DNA of 57,362 bases from an uncultured Clostridia bacterium (GTDB lineage: Bacteria; Bacillota; Clostridia; Lachnospirales; Anaerotignaceae): NCBI GenBank assembly GCA_910587735.1, contig CAJUNT010000015.1, positions 1-57,362 of the forward strand, given 5' to 3'. The notes beneath the pieces are model-generated. The model saw nothing but the letters and a program-made list of their open reading frames with translations, ran no database searches and was not told the DNA's origin. Made by a program: the position numbers and the translations under genes. This document shows, piece by piece, positions 16,769 through 25,916 of the stretch (position 1 is the stretch's first letter; every line of letters begins with the position of its first letter).

Positions 16769-16894
16769 ATGTATGAAATATTAAAAAAAAGATTTCAAAG
16801 AAATTTTGTGACAACAGAACAACTTTTAAAATATGTGGCATTAGGAAAAATAACACAGCAACAATATGAACAGATTATAAAAAGTCAAAAATAA
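16769..16894 (+). CDS. XkdX-family small phage protein
   Basis: This 41-residue protein begins MYEILKKRFQRNFVTTEQLL and contains the YVALGKITQQQYEQII block. This is the pattern of the XkdX family: small proteins encoded right after tail-fibre genes in PBSX-like phages. The CAAGGAGGAAAATAATT region gives an excellent ribosome-binding site. It closes a three-gene tail cassette followed by a strong terminator. Confidence 0.75.
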   Translation: MYEILKKRFQRNFVTTEQLLKYVALGKITQQQYEQIIKSQK

Positions 16895-16928
16895 TATATT
16901 AACAGATAGATAAATAATGAATAAAGTG

Positions 16929-16958
16929 ATAGCCCCTTCTAAATTTAGAAGGGGCTAT
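16929..16958. terminator. Bidirectional terminator
   Basis: ATAGCCCCTTCTAAA and its complement form a 15-bp perfect palindrome, serving both the tail cassette and the convergent SLH gene. Confidence 0.85.
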
Positions 16959-16960
16959 TA

Positions 16961-19774
16961 TTATTCTACAATGATAATGAATTCTTGATAATAAGATTCA
17001 GAAGAACCATTTACACCTCTAGGCACTGTTGCAGAAAGTATAATATTTCCTTTTGATTTTGTGTGAAGATTAGTATGATTTTGTATATAAGCACCTGTAC
17101 CACCTGTATTTACAATTTGCCATTGTATTTCTTTTAAATCAGCATTAGCAGGCTCTATTGTAGCAGAAAGCTGTAATGTATCACCAGCATTGCAAGTAGT
17201 TGGTGTGTTTAATACAATGTTATCTACTTTTATGAATTTTTTTTCAATAGGCATGACATTGATTTTAAATTCTTTTGTAAAATCAGATATACCATCAGCA
17301 CCTTTTTCAATGGTAGCAAGTACAGTAATCGTTCCTGCTAATTTAGAATTTAATTCATTATTTATTATTTTTGCTTTTGTATTTCCATCATCTTTTATAC
17401 TCCATGTTATAAGTGTGTGTGTAGCATTTTGAGGAGTAATATCTGCTGTCAATATAAGAGGTTCATCAATGTCCCACAAATTTGGAGAAGTCATTGCAAT
17501 ATCTTCTACTGCTATAAAATCTGCAAATTCATCTTCTACAAGTATTGTAAAATATTGTTTGAAATTTTCTTTATTGTTAATACCATTTCTAATTTCAGCC
17601 TTTATTACAACAGTGCCTTCATGATATGCTGTTAATACATTACCATCAGATAATACAGCACCTGTATCGCCAGCATCTTCTATACTCCACCGAATTGCTT
17701 TTTTATTTGAATCAAGTGGCTTGATGATAGCTGATAATGTAATACTATTTCCTTTATACATTTTTGTTGGTATACCATCAATACTTGTAACGGATACAAA
17801 ACCGTCAGATACTTCGCCTACTACTATAGTATCATCTGACCATATTTTTTTATTGGTAACGATTTTGTTTATTGTACCTATGCCAGTGATTTCTATATCA
17901 GCGTCTGTATAAAGTGTATCAATTACAGAACCTTCCATCATATAAATTCTGAATGTATTTGGTGCAGTATTTACGTGCATAGTTTGTATATTTTTGTTTT
18001 GATTTAACTGTGTTTCAACGGCTGTCGTATCAAAAGTAATATTTTTAACATTGGTATCAATTTCTAAATTTCTACCAGAATATTGCTCTACCAGTATATT
18101 TTTTAATATTGTGTTTTTACTGCCTTTTAATATGGTATTGCCTCTTATTATGATGTTACCAGATACATCTGTTTTATCATCAAATGATAATGTGACAGGT
18201 GTTCTATCACTTCTATGAGATATGATATCATTTTGTATACTGCAATTTTCAATATTTATGGCATCTCTGCCTCCATAAATATAAATATTTCCTTTTACTA
18301 TAACATCTTTTAATTTTGTACCAGTATTTTTTACTCTTTGCTGTATTGTAATATCTTCGTTTATTATGGTATTAGAAAGAGAAGCATTTTTTGCAGTTAT
18401 CGTAGCACTTTTGTATGTTTTTCCAATGCCATTAAATCCTTGGTCATCTGCATCTAATGTCAGGCGTTGTTTTGCTGTGGCATCGTTGCTGTCAGAATTT
18501 TTTTTATTTGTGGTTTCTTTTGTAGTATATGTAATTTTATCAGCGTTTTCTTTAAAAATAAGCTCATCAGGTTTGATATCAGTTTCAACACCATTTGCAT
18601 ATACCGTTAATGTGTCTATTTTTCCAGCTGTACCTGTAATTTTAGTTTTTCTATATAATATGCAGTTATCAATTTGAGCATTTTCTTTTAAATCAATCGT
18701 ACAACCTTCTTCTAATACTTGCAATGTACTAATATCAGCATTTGAAAATAGTTTTAAATTTACACCAGCATTTACTTCTACTGTTTGTATATCAGCGTCA
18801 ATGACAACAGTATGATAACCATCATTTGTAATAATCAATTTTTGATAACCATCACCATTTATGTGTGAATCAGAAGAAACAGAAATTGTATCAATATTAC
18901 TTGCAATATCAGCATCAATTACAACGTCTTTCTTTTGTAGTACAATATTATTTATAGTACAAGATTTCATATCTATATTCTCTCCGCCTAATATAGAAAG
19001 TGTACCATTAATCACTACATGGTCTAATATAATTTGTTGATTGTCCATAGAGCTAGGTATGATGACATCGCCATTAATTACTTTATTTTGTAATGTATTT
19101 TTTTCTAATGTTATAGTATTTTGCTGTTCTGATTTTTGCTCTGCATTTTCTTCTTTTATAACACTATCATTGTTTTGTAATGCTGTAGAAAGTGCTGTTA
19201 CAGCCTCTGCTCTTGTCATGCTATTTTGTGCTTTAAAAGAACCATCAGGAAAGCCTTTCATAATATTTTGTTTCGATAGTGTAGCAACAGCACTTTTTGC
19301 CCATTCAGGTATGCTGTAATTGTCTGTATAATTATCTGTACTACCTTCATAATCTATATTTTTTTGTAATCTTGCTATCATAGAAGCCGCTTCAGCACGA
19401 GTAACTTTATCATCTGGACGAAAAGTATTGTTTGTATCTCCTTTTATATAACCAGCACAAACACCTGTTTGTATTGCATCATATGCCCAATGGTTTTTAT
19501 TAACATCTTGAAATGAAATAGATGTTTTTTGTTTTAGTGAATATGCTTTATTTGCCAATGATACAAATTCTGCTCTTGTAATGGAATTGTCTGGACGAAA
19601 TGTACCATCTGTATAGCCTGAAATATAATTTTTAGAAATCCATGTATTTATAGTGTGTTCTGCCCAATGATTTTGAATATCATTAAGTGTTGACCCAAAT
19701 ACTGTCATAATAGAGGCAGCGGTGAATAGTGTAGAAAAACAAAAACAGAATAATTGTTTTTTAGCATTATGCAT
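16961..19774 (-). CDS. Large S-layer-homology surface protein
   Basis: This 937-residue exported protein is predicted to attach to the cell wall. A signal peptide (about 1-28) is followed by three SLH modules (about 30-73, 88-136 and 150-196), each with an F-D/N-V/I-H-W-A pattern and a TRAE motif. A long middle region (about 225-660) contains repeated short beta strands rich in I, N and D, compatible with a beta-helix. Three Ig-like repeats of about 90 residues close the protein, each with a WSI/WQI-x-G-x-T core. The start follows AAGGGGG. The middle region has no recognised family, and its role as enzyme or adhesin is unknown. Confidence 0.85.
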   Translation of the reverse strand: MHNAKKQLFCFCFSTLFTAASIMTVFGSTLNDIQNHWAEHTINTWISKNYISGYTDGTFRPDNSITRAEFVSLANKAYSLKQKTSISFQDVNKNHWAYDAIQTGVCAGYIKGDTNNTFRPDDKVTRAEAASMIARLQKNIDYEGSTDNYTDNYSIPEWAKSAVATLSKQNIMKGFPDGSFKAQNSMTRAEAVTALSTALQNNDSVIKEENAEQKSEQQNTITLEKNTLQNKVINGDVIIPSSMDNQQIILDHVVINGTLSILGGENIDMKSCTINNIVLQKKDVVIDADIASNIDTISVSSDSHINGDGYQKLIITNDGYHTVVIDADIQTVEVNAGVNLKLFSNADISTLQVLEEGCTIDLKENAQIDNCILYRKTKITGTAGKIDTLTVYANGVETDIKPDELIFKENADKITYTTKETTNKKNSDSNDATAKQRLTLDADDQGFNGIGKTYKSATITAKNASLSNTIINEDITIQQRVKNTGTKLKDVIVKGNIYIYGGRDAINIENCSIQNDIISHRSDRTPVTLSFDDKTDVSGNIIIRGNTILKGSKNTILKNILVEQYSGRNLEIDTNVKNITFDTTAVETQLNQNKNIQTMHVNTAPNTFRIYMMEGSVIDTLYTDADIEITGIGTINKIVTNKKIWSDDTIVVGEVSDGFVSVTSIDGIPTKMYKGNSITLSAIIKPLDSNKKAIRWSIEDAGDTGAVLSDGNVLTAYHEGTVVIKAEIRNGINNKENFKQYFTILVEDEFADFIAVEDIAMTSPNLWDIDEPLILTADITPQNATHTLITWSIKDDGNTKAKIINNELNSKLAGTITVLATIEKGADGISDFTKEFKINVMPIEKKFIKVDNIVLNTPTTCNAGDTLQLSATIEPANADLKEIQWQIVNTGGTGAYIQNHTNLHTKSKGNIILSATVPRGVNGSSESYYQEFIIIVE

Positions 19775-20006
19775 AATAATACCCCCTTAATATTATATAA
19801 AGTTTATTTTATTTATAAATAAAAATAAGTGCTGCATTTTTATTATATGATGAAAAAAGTATGTATTCAATAGTAATGCTATATTTGAAAGAAAAATGTA
19901 ATGTGTTTTATGGAATGGTAAAGTGCATTGATAAATACAAACACTTGTGCTATAATAAATTTCATAGGTTTATTATTATATTGTGTTAAATGAGAGATAG
20001 AAAGAA

Positions 20007-20495
20007 GTGATTTTATTGCAAAATGTAATATGTTTCCATAATCCTGACGAAATAAATGGTTATTTAAGTAATTGGTTTCTTTCTGATTTTGTAAAAAATG
20101 GTATTACATTTTCATCTATGGAGCAGTATATGATGTATCAAAAAGCAAAACTTTTTTGTGATTTAGAAATAGCTGAAAAAATATTAAAAACATCAAATGC
20201 AGGAAAAATAAAAGCATTTGGACGCTCTGTTAAAAATTATAATGATACCATTTGGAATGGAACAAGACAAATTATTGTGTATGAAGGATTGCTGGAAAAG
20301 TTTCGTCAAAATAAGGAATTGTATGAAAAATTGCTTGCAACAAAACAATGTATATTAGCAGAATGTGCAGTACAGGATAAAATTTGGGGTATTGGTTTAT
20401 CTATGAAAGATGAAAGACGCTTTGATATTAATGAATGGAAAGGACAGAATCTATTAGGGTTTGCAATTATGAGTGTGAGAGAAAAGTTATTATGA
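20007..20495 (+). CDS. NADAR (YbiA-like) family protein
   Basis: This 162-residue protein has the NADAR signature: YLSNWF, the SMEQYMMYQKAKLF motif with its catalytic-site glutamate, IKAFGRSV, DKIWGIGL and a terminal WKGQNLLGFAIMSVRE. Members hydrolyse N-glycosidic bonds of riboflavin intermediates or remove ADP-ribose from guanine bases. The start is probably GTG at 20007; TTG at 20016 is an alternative. It appears as a single gene. Which NADAR activity it has cannot be told here. Confidence 0.9.
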   Translation: MILLQNVICFHNPDEINGYLSNWFLSDFVKNGITFSSMEQYMMYQKAKLFCDLEIAEKILKTSNAGKIKAFGRSVKNYNDTIWNGTRQIIVYEGLLEKFRQNKELYEKLLATKQCILAECAVQDKIWGIGLSMKDERRFDINEWKGQNLLGFAIMSVREKLL

Positions 20496-20512
20496 TATGG
20501 ATTTTACATAAT

Positions 20513-20545
20513 AAAATTCCCTTGCCTAAAAAACAAGGGAATTTT
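20513..20545. terminator. Bidirectional terminator
   Basis: AAAATTCCCTTG pairs with CAAGGGAATTTT across a nine-base loop, between the convergent NADAR and sulfatase genes. Confidence 0.85.
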
Positions 20546-20548
20546 ATA

Positions 20549-22468
20549 TTATTGATTGATGAAGTTTTTACCCATAAGCTGGTCATATGTAATCATCCAA
20601 ATAGCGTCTGTTAATGTTTTTGTTTTTTCAGCATTTGTATTAGGCTTATACAAATTGTATTTACTATTGATAACAGGACAATTTTGATATAAATCTAATA
20701 ATACATTACTTTGCACTGTTTCTGGAGCATTGATATAATCTAAAAGCAATGGCATAAGCAAATAAGAAGAAACAGCCTTTTTATCTGCAATGTAATTTTT
20801 CTCTGTATCATAATTAGAAAATACAATATATGGTGTAGAAAACATATATTCAATTTCTTGTTCTGTCCAGTTTTCTGTATCACTGGAATGTATTGCTCCT
20901 GTTGTAGTATAAGGTGAAAAATTGTTTCCTAATGTAGGCAGATGGTCACCAAACCAAAGTACTACTGTTTCTTTTTCTCTGGACATTACATAATCATAAA
21001 GCTGTTTTAATGCTTTATCAGAGTCACTGAGTCCTTTTGAAAAATTTTTAAGCGCATTGATTTCTTCAGTAGAACAATTATCATTTTTCACATCAATAGT
21101 TAAATCATCTTTTTTAAATTTATTTTTGTAAAGACTATGATTTTCCATAGTAATACCGAATATAAAAGCACCCTCAGGGTGGGGTTGTTCTAATTCGTAT
21201 TGTATTTCATCTATAAGTGTTTTATCTGTTAAATAAGGACCACTGTTCCACCAAAGCTGTGTTTTTAATTGATTTTCTCCTCTAAATTCATCAAAGCCCA
21301 TGCGAGGATATGCTTTATTTCTTTCATAGAATGTATTGTCGTATGTATGCAGTCCTATTGTATCGTATCCCATATTTTTAAAATAACGTGCAAATGAAAA
21401 TGTATCATTATGCATATACTGTTGATAAGGAAAAGAACCTGCAGGCATAGGTGCCGTTGTCATACCGGTAAGTACTTCAAATTCAGGACGTGCTGTTCCT
21501 CCGCCAAATGTAGATGAAATCATAGTACCACTAGGATGGTTTTGTGACAATTCATTATAATTGGCAAGTGGATTTTCTGAAAATGTGGTATTAGGCAATG
21601 TGGTGATATCCCAAAAAGATTCTGATAATATAACAATAACATCTGGTTTTTTCCAATTTTCAGCAACAACAGCAGGTGCATAATCATTTTTTAATTGCTG
21701 TATGGTATTTTGATTGTAATGTGCTGGTGTTTCAATATTTAAATAACCAATATTTAATGCAAATGCAGTTACAAATCCATTTTTGTAGTAATTACTTTGC
21801 TGTGTAGAAGTATCATTTACAGAAATATCAAACCATTTTGTATAACTCATACGCATAGTGTTATTCGTTAAAAATAGTATACTTCCAACACAAAGAAAAA
21901 TACCTATTGCAATACCTATTATATCAATAGATTTTTTGTTCCATTTTATTTTACGAGGTAAAAGTAATATACTATATAATACAGGAGAAATCAGCAAAAA
22001 AAACATAGCGGGAGTAATTTGTAATGTTTTTAAAAAAGGCTCAAATTCTCCAAAACTTTTGGAAAGCAATAAATCCCAAGGCATAATATGTTCTTGCAGT
22101 ATTGAAAATTTAATATAATCTGCTAAAGATAATGCAGTATAGCAAATACCTAAAACACTGCCAGCTAACCATGGTATTAAGCACACAAAAGAGAGTGCTA
22201 TAAAAAATAAATAGGTAATGAAAAGCCCAAAATAAAAGGCTCCTGTTCTATTTTCCATTAAAAAAGATATTGTATTGATGTCGTTGGAAGAAAGACAATT
22301 TGCTAATATTGTTAAAAGATACGGATAGATGAAAAAACTTATCCAACGAACAATGGTCAATGTCTTTTTTACAGCAGTATTTTTAAATATACTAGAAATT
22401 TCTGATGGTGTCGTTAGCTTTTTAGCAGAATGTAAAACGGACAAAACATCAGGAGAAAAATACGACAT
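20549..22468 (-). CDS. LtaS-like membrane sulfatase/phosphoglycerol transferase
   Basis: This is a 639-residue membrane protein of the alkaline phosphatase superfamily. About five to six N-terminal membrane segments (about 35-210) precede an extracellular catalytic domain. The metal and nucleophile sites are seen in VILSESFWD, in FGGGTARPEFEVLTG (the nucleophilic threonine) and in WFGDHLPTLG. These are features of lipoteichoic acid synthase-like enzymes, which transfer glycerol phosphate to membrane or wall polymers. The start follows AAGGAG. Whether it makes lipoteichoic acid or modifies another glycan is unclear. Confidence 0.88.
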   Translation of the reverse strand: MSYFSPDVLSVLHSAKKLTTPSEISSIFKNTAVKKTLTIVRWISFFIYPYLLTILANCLSSNDINTISFLMENRTGAFYFGLFITYLFFIALSFVCLIPWLAGSVLGICYTALSLADYIKFSILQEHIMPWDLLLSKSFGEFEPFLKTLQITPAMFFLLISPVLYSILLLPRKIKWNKKSIDIIGIAIGIFLCVGSILFLTNNTMRMSYTKWFDISVNDTSTQQSNYYKNGFVTAFALNIGYLNIETPAHYNQNTIQQLKNDYAPAVVAENWKKPDVIVILSESFWDITTLPNTTFSENPLANYNELSQNHPSGTMISSTFGGGTARPEFEVLTGMTTAPMPAGSFPYQQYMHNDTFSFARYFKNMGYDTIGLHTYDNTFYERNKAYPRMGFDEFRGENQLKTQLWWNSGPYLTDKTLIDEIQYELEQPHPEGAFIFGITMENHSLYKNKFKKDDLTIDVKNDNCSTEEINALKNFSKGLSDSDKALKQLYDYVMSREKETVVLWFGDHLPTLGNNFSPYTTTGAIHSSDTENWTEQEIEYMFSTPYIVFSNYDTEKNYIADKKAVSSYLLMPLLLDYINAPETVQSNVLLDLYQNCPVINSKYNLYKPNTNAEKTKTLTDAIWMITYDQLMGKNFINQ

Positions 22469-22778
22469 AGTGGCAAACTCCTTTTTTATAAAATATACTT
22501 ATTACAAATAATCATTTTTTAAATAAACATTGATACATGATTCAGTATAATGTTCCCCCACTGTCATCAAAAAACTGAAATATAATTATACATAAAGTTT
22601 TTTTATAGATTTCGTTTTATACTTTAACTTTTTCCCTTAATAAAGTTAAAAAACAGTAATGATAAAACTTTTTGATGAAATATAAAATATTTACAGATTT
22701 TTGACACTGAAAATAGTATAACGTGAAATTGTCAAATATTCAATAAAAAAAGGAGATATTGATAAAATTTGTAAAAAA
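22469..22778. other. Intergenic region, inverted repeats only
   Basis: This gap of 310 bases separates the sulfatase from hemW on the same strand. I see no credible gene. TTTAACTTT (22623-22631) pairs with AAAGTTAAA (22642-22650), and a wider pair, TCATCAAAAA near 22564 and TTTTTGATGA near 22670, can form a longer arm. These may end the hemW transcript, but neither has a clean T-tail on the minus strand. Confidence 0.4.
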
Positions 22779-23906
22779 TCATAAAAATTCACAAAATACA
22801 GTGTTGCTTAAATCTATACCACGATGTGTTAAAAAATATCTATGCTGTTTTTGCTGTATTAAATTTTGTTCCATAAGAAAATGAATTTGTTTGCCATAAA
22901 CACTATCTAATGAAACAGAAAAACGCTTTTGAAAATCAATAGCAGAAATACCTTCTGTCATACGAAGTCCCATAAACATAAATTCACTTTGCTGTTGAGA
23001 AATTGTTAAATGCTCAACATCTTCTGTCAATAAATGAATATTTCCTTTTGATTGTATATATTTTTTCATATCATATGTGTTATGAAAACGAGTATTTTGC
23101 CAAAAAGAATGTGCTCCTAATCCAAACCCTAAATATTGTCTGGTTTGCCAATATACTTTATTATGACGACTTTGATAGCCTTTTTTTGAAAAATTGGATA
23201 TTTCATATTGTTCATAGCCATATTGTGAAAGTATATTTTGTGCAGTATGATACATTGCCCTGTCTAATATTTCATCTGGAAGTTTGATTTTATTTTGTTC
23301 AAATAGTGTAAAAAGGGGTGTAGATTGTTCTAATATAAGACTATAAGCAGAAATATGTTCTGGCTGTAAATGTACTATGCTGTAAAGTGTTTCCTGCCAT
23401 TGGCTGTATGTTTGATTAGGTAAACAGAACATGATATCTACATTGATATTTTCAAAACCAGCTTTTCTTGCATGATAAAAGTTTTGTAAAAATGTAGTAC
23501 GATTGTGTATTCTGCCTATACTTTGAAGTAATTCATTTTGCCATGACTGCAATCCAATACTTATGCGCTGAAATCCCATAGAGCGCAAAGAATGTAAAAT
23601 AGAAAAGGATAATGTACCTGGATTTGCCTCTATTGTAATTTCTGCGTGAGGAGAAACAGTATAATATTGAAATATTGTATTTAATATTTTTTCTAAAAGT
23701 GTAATAGGCAATATAGTAGGTGTTCCTCCACCAAAAAATATAGTTTGTATTACATTGTCATGACAAATATCAGATTTTTTTATGATTTCTGATAATAATG
23801 CTTCTGTATAATCCGAATATAAATATTGTTTTCCTGCAAAAGAAACAAAATCACAATAAAGACATTTTTGAATACAAAATGGAATATGAATATAAAGACT
23901 GCTCAT
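22779..23906 (-). CDS. hemW: Radical SAM coproporphyrinogen III oxidase-like protein HemW
   Basis: This is a 375-residue radical SAM protein. The N-terminal IHIPFCIQKCLYCDF has the CxxxCxxC cluster motif, with the HemN-type extra cysteine position replaced by phenylalanine as in HemW. GGGTPTIL, EANPGTLS and RISIGLQS are family motifs, and a C-terminal HemN domain follows. HemW is considered a haem chaperone or haem-binding protein rather than a true oxidase. Clustering just before hrcA, as here, is common in Firmicutes, though it is divergent from hrcA in this window. The start follows AAAAGGAG. Confidence 0.92.
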   Translation of the reverse strand: MSSLYIHIPFCIQKCLYCDFVSFAGKQYLYSDYTEALLSEIIKKSDICHDNVIQTIFFGGGTPTILPITLLEKILNTIFQYYTVSPHAEITIEANPGTLSFSILHSLRSMGFQRISIGLQSWQNELLQSIGRIHNRTTFLQNFYHARKAGFENINVDIMFCLPNQTYSQWQETLYSIVHLQPEHISAYSLILEQSTPLFTLFEQNKIKLPDEILDRAMYHTAQNILSQYGYEQYEISNFSKKGYQSRHNKVYWQTRQYLGFGLGAHSFWQNTRFHNTYDMKKYIQSKGNIHLLTEDVEHLTISQQQSEFMFMGLRMTEGISAIDFQKRFSVSLDSVYGKQIHFLMEQNLIQQKQHRYFLTHRGIDLSNTVFCEFL

Positions 23907-24053
23907 AATAAAACTCCTTTTAATAAATTATGTTATAACATGAAATCATAATTATATAGTGTATTGTATTTTATTTAAAAAGAAAAGATGTAATTTATAT
24001 TATATCTATATGTAAATATAAAAATATATAAAAAACGAAAATAAAAATAAAAA

Positions 24054-24082
24054 AACACTTGACAGATATGCTATCAAGTGTT
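24054..24082 (-). terminator. Hairpin overlapping the hrcA promoter
   Basis: AACACTTGA (24054-24062) pairs with TCAAGTGTT (24074-24082). On the minus strand the stem is followed by an extended T-rich tail, the form of an intrinsic terminator. It lies about 150 bases upstream of the hemW start and its left arm includes part of the hrcA -35 box. It may be a leader terminator of hemW or an additional regulator site. Confidence 0.5.
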
Positions 24083-24125
24083 ATTTTAAGAATAGAAATT
24101 AGCACTCGACATTGATGAGTGCTAA
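24059..24125 (+). promoter_or_regulatory. hrcA operon promoter with CIRCE operator
   Basis: TTGACA (24059-24064), 17 bases, then TATTTT (24082-24087) form the promoter. Just downstream lies a perfect CIRCE element: TTAGCACTC (24099-24107), nine bases, GAGTGCTAA (24117-24125). CIRCE is the binding site of the heat-shock repressor HrcA, encoded directly after it, so the operon is autoregulated. Confidence 0.97.
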
Positions 24126-24150
24126 CAAACCAAAGGAAGGAGTTGACAAT

Positions 24151-25197
24151 ATGGCATTGAATGATAGAAAAATACAAATTTTGCAGGCAATCATCAATGA
24201 CTATATTGCAACAGCAGAACCAGTAGGCTCACGAACCATTGCAAAAAAATATAATTTAGGTATTAGTTCTGCCACAATACGCAATGAAATGAGTGATTTA
24301 GAAGAAATGGGTTTTATTATACAGCCTCATGCTTCTGCTGGTAGAATACCATCAGATTTAGGTTATAGGCTTTATGTAGATAGACTGATGCAAAAAAGAG
24401 AATTAAAACAAGAAGAACAGCAGCTTTTACAAAGTGTTGTGACAAGAAATATCAGTCAAATTGACTATCTTATGGAAGAAACAGCAAAAGCAATTTCTAT
24501 GCTGACAAATTATACAACATTGATTTCAGAACCTGTTTCAAAGGGAGCGAAATTAAAACAAATTAGACTACTTCCTTTAGATAGTGAATCAGTTGTTTTG
24601 GTGATTGCAACAGATGGAAATTATATTAAAAATCATGTTTTAAAATTATCTGTTGTACCAGAAGAACAAAAGTTATTTGATATGGGAAGATGCATAAACA
24701 ATATATTAAAAGGCTGCACATGGGAAGATATTGACGAACGTGTTGTTGTAATATTAAAAAAAGAACTTCAAGAATATGCTTATATACTGCCTATATTGTT
24801 GTCAGCAATAGAAAAAACAACAAAAGGCGCTGAAAATATACAAGTACATTTGAGTGGTACAAAAAATATATTAGCTTTTCCAGAATTTAGTGACATACAA
24901 AGAGCAAAATCTTTGTTTCAAACATTAGAGCAGAAAGATGTTTTAATTACACTGTTAGAAGAACAAAAAAATGATGATATGCAAATATTGATAGGTAGTG
25001 AAAATACTTTGCAGAGTATTAAAGATTGCAGTGTGATTACAACAACATACAAAATGGGAGATGGTACAAGAGGCACAATAGGAATATTGGGTCCTACTAG
25101 AATGGATTATTCTCAAGTGGTATCTGTACTAAATAGTATGGTAAAAAATATAGAAAATGTTTTGCAAGCATTAACAGATAAAAAAAATGATACTTAG
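24151..25197 (+). CDS. hrcA: Heat-inducible transcription repressor HrcA
   Basis: This 348-residue repressor binds CIRCE and shuts off chaperone operons until heat or misfolded protein relieves it. The N-terminal winged helix contains ATAEPVGSRTIAKKYNLGIS, and FIIQPHASAGRIPSDLGYR follows. The larger effector domain ends in GPTRMDYSQVV. ATG 24151 is chosen because AAGGAG lies eight bases upstream; the earlier ATGs overlap or adjoin the operator and lack a site. It is first in the hrcA-grpE-dnaK-dnaJ cluster. Confidence 0.96.
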   Translation: MALNDRKIQILQAIINDYIATAEPVGSRTIAKKYNLGISSATIRNEMSDLEEMGFIIQPHASAGRIPSDLGYRLYVDRLMQKRELKQEEQQLLQSVVTRNISQIDYLMEETAKAISMLTNYTTLISEPVSKGAKLKQIRLLPLDSESVVLVIATDGNYIKNHVLKLSVVPEEQKLFDMGRCINNILKGCTWEDIDERVVVILKKELQEYAYILPILLSAIEKTTKGAENIQVHLSGTKNILAFPEFSDIQRAKSLFQTLEQKDVLITLLEEQKNDDMQILIGSENTLQSIKDCSVITTTYKMGDGTRGTIGILGPTRMDYSQVVSVLNSMVKNIENVLQALTDKKNDT

Positions 25198-25238
25198 TAT
25201 TATGTAACAGTAAAGCAATCAAGAAAAGAGGGTTATCA

Positions 25239-25832
25239 TTGGAAGAAAAGGAAGAAAAACAACAAAAGCAATGGGAAGAAGAAGCACCAGAAGAAACAAT
25301 AAATGAAACATCAGAAGAAACTGTTGAAAATGAAACAGAGCAAACATCTGAAATAACAGGAGAACAAAAAACAGAAGAACAAATAGAAAAAATAGCAAAA
25401 CTGGAAGAACAATGTGCAGATTATCTTGATAAATATCAAAGATGTCTTGCGGAATTTGACAATTTTAGAAAAAGAACAACAAAAGAAAAAGCAAGTATGT
25501 ATGATGATGGTGTGAGAAGCACAATAGAAAAATTACTTCCTGTTGTGGACAATTTAGAAAGAGCAGTAGCAGTGCAGAATCAAAATAATGCAGAAGATAG
25601 TTTTTATAAAGGTGTTGCTATGACGCTCAAACAATTTCAAGAAATATTGACATCTATGGGTGTGGAAGAAATTAAAGCATTAGGAGAAACATTTAATCCA
25701 AATAAACATGCAGCAGTAGCGCATGAGGATAATGATGAATATGGCGAAAATGTCATTATATTGGAAATGCAAAAAGGTTATCAATATAAAGACAAAGTAA
25801 TACGTCATAGTATGGTAAAAGTAGCAAATTAA
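25239..25832 (+). CDS. grpE: Nucleotide exchange factor GrpE
   Basis: This 197-residue GrpE releases ADP from DnaK. A long acidic, Glu/Thr-rich N-terminal tail (about 1-50) leads into the coiled coil (about 50-100) and the C-terminal beta wing, with GETFNPNKHAAVAHEDN and the usual VIRHSMVKVAN ending. The start is TTG at 25239, after AGAAAAGAGGG. It sits between hrcA and dnaK, as normal in Firmicutes. Confidence 0.95.
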   Translation: MEEKEEKQQKQWEEEAPEETINETSEETVENETEQTSEITGEQKTEEQIEKIAKLEEQCADYLDKYQRCLAEFDNFRKRTTKEKASMYDDGVRSTIEKLLPVVDNLERAVAVQNQNNAEDSFYKGVAMTLKQFQEILTSMGVEEIKALGETFNPNKHAAVAHEDNDEYGENVIILEMQKGYQYKDKVIRHSMVKVAN

Positions 25833-25916
25833 AATAACACTGCAAATTATAAAGCAGTTTTGTATAAATGTTAATTGATAAATAAAGAATGGTTTTTATA
25901 TAGGAGGAAATATATT

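Noticed and set aside
18366..18677. 103-codon plus-strand frame inside the SLH gene
   Set aside because: Antisense shadow of a well-supported surface protein.
24112..24150. Longer hrcA start at ATG 24112
   Set aside because: It would begin inside CIRCE with no ribosome-binding site; ATG 24151 has AAGGAG at the right distance.
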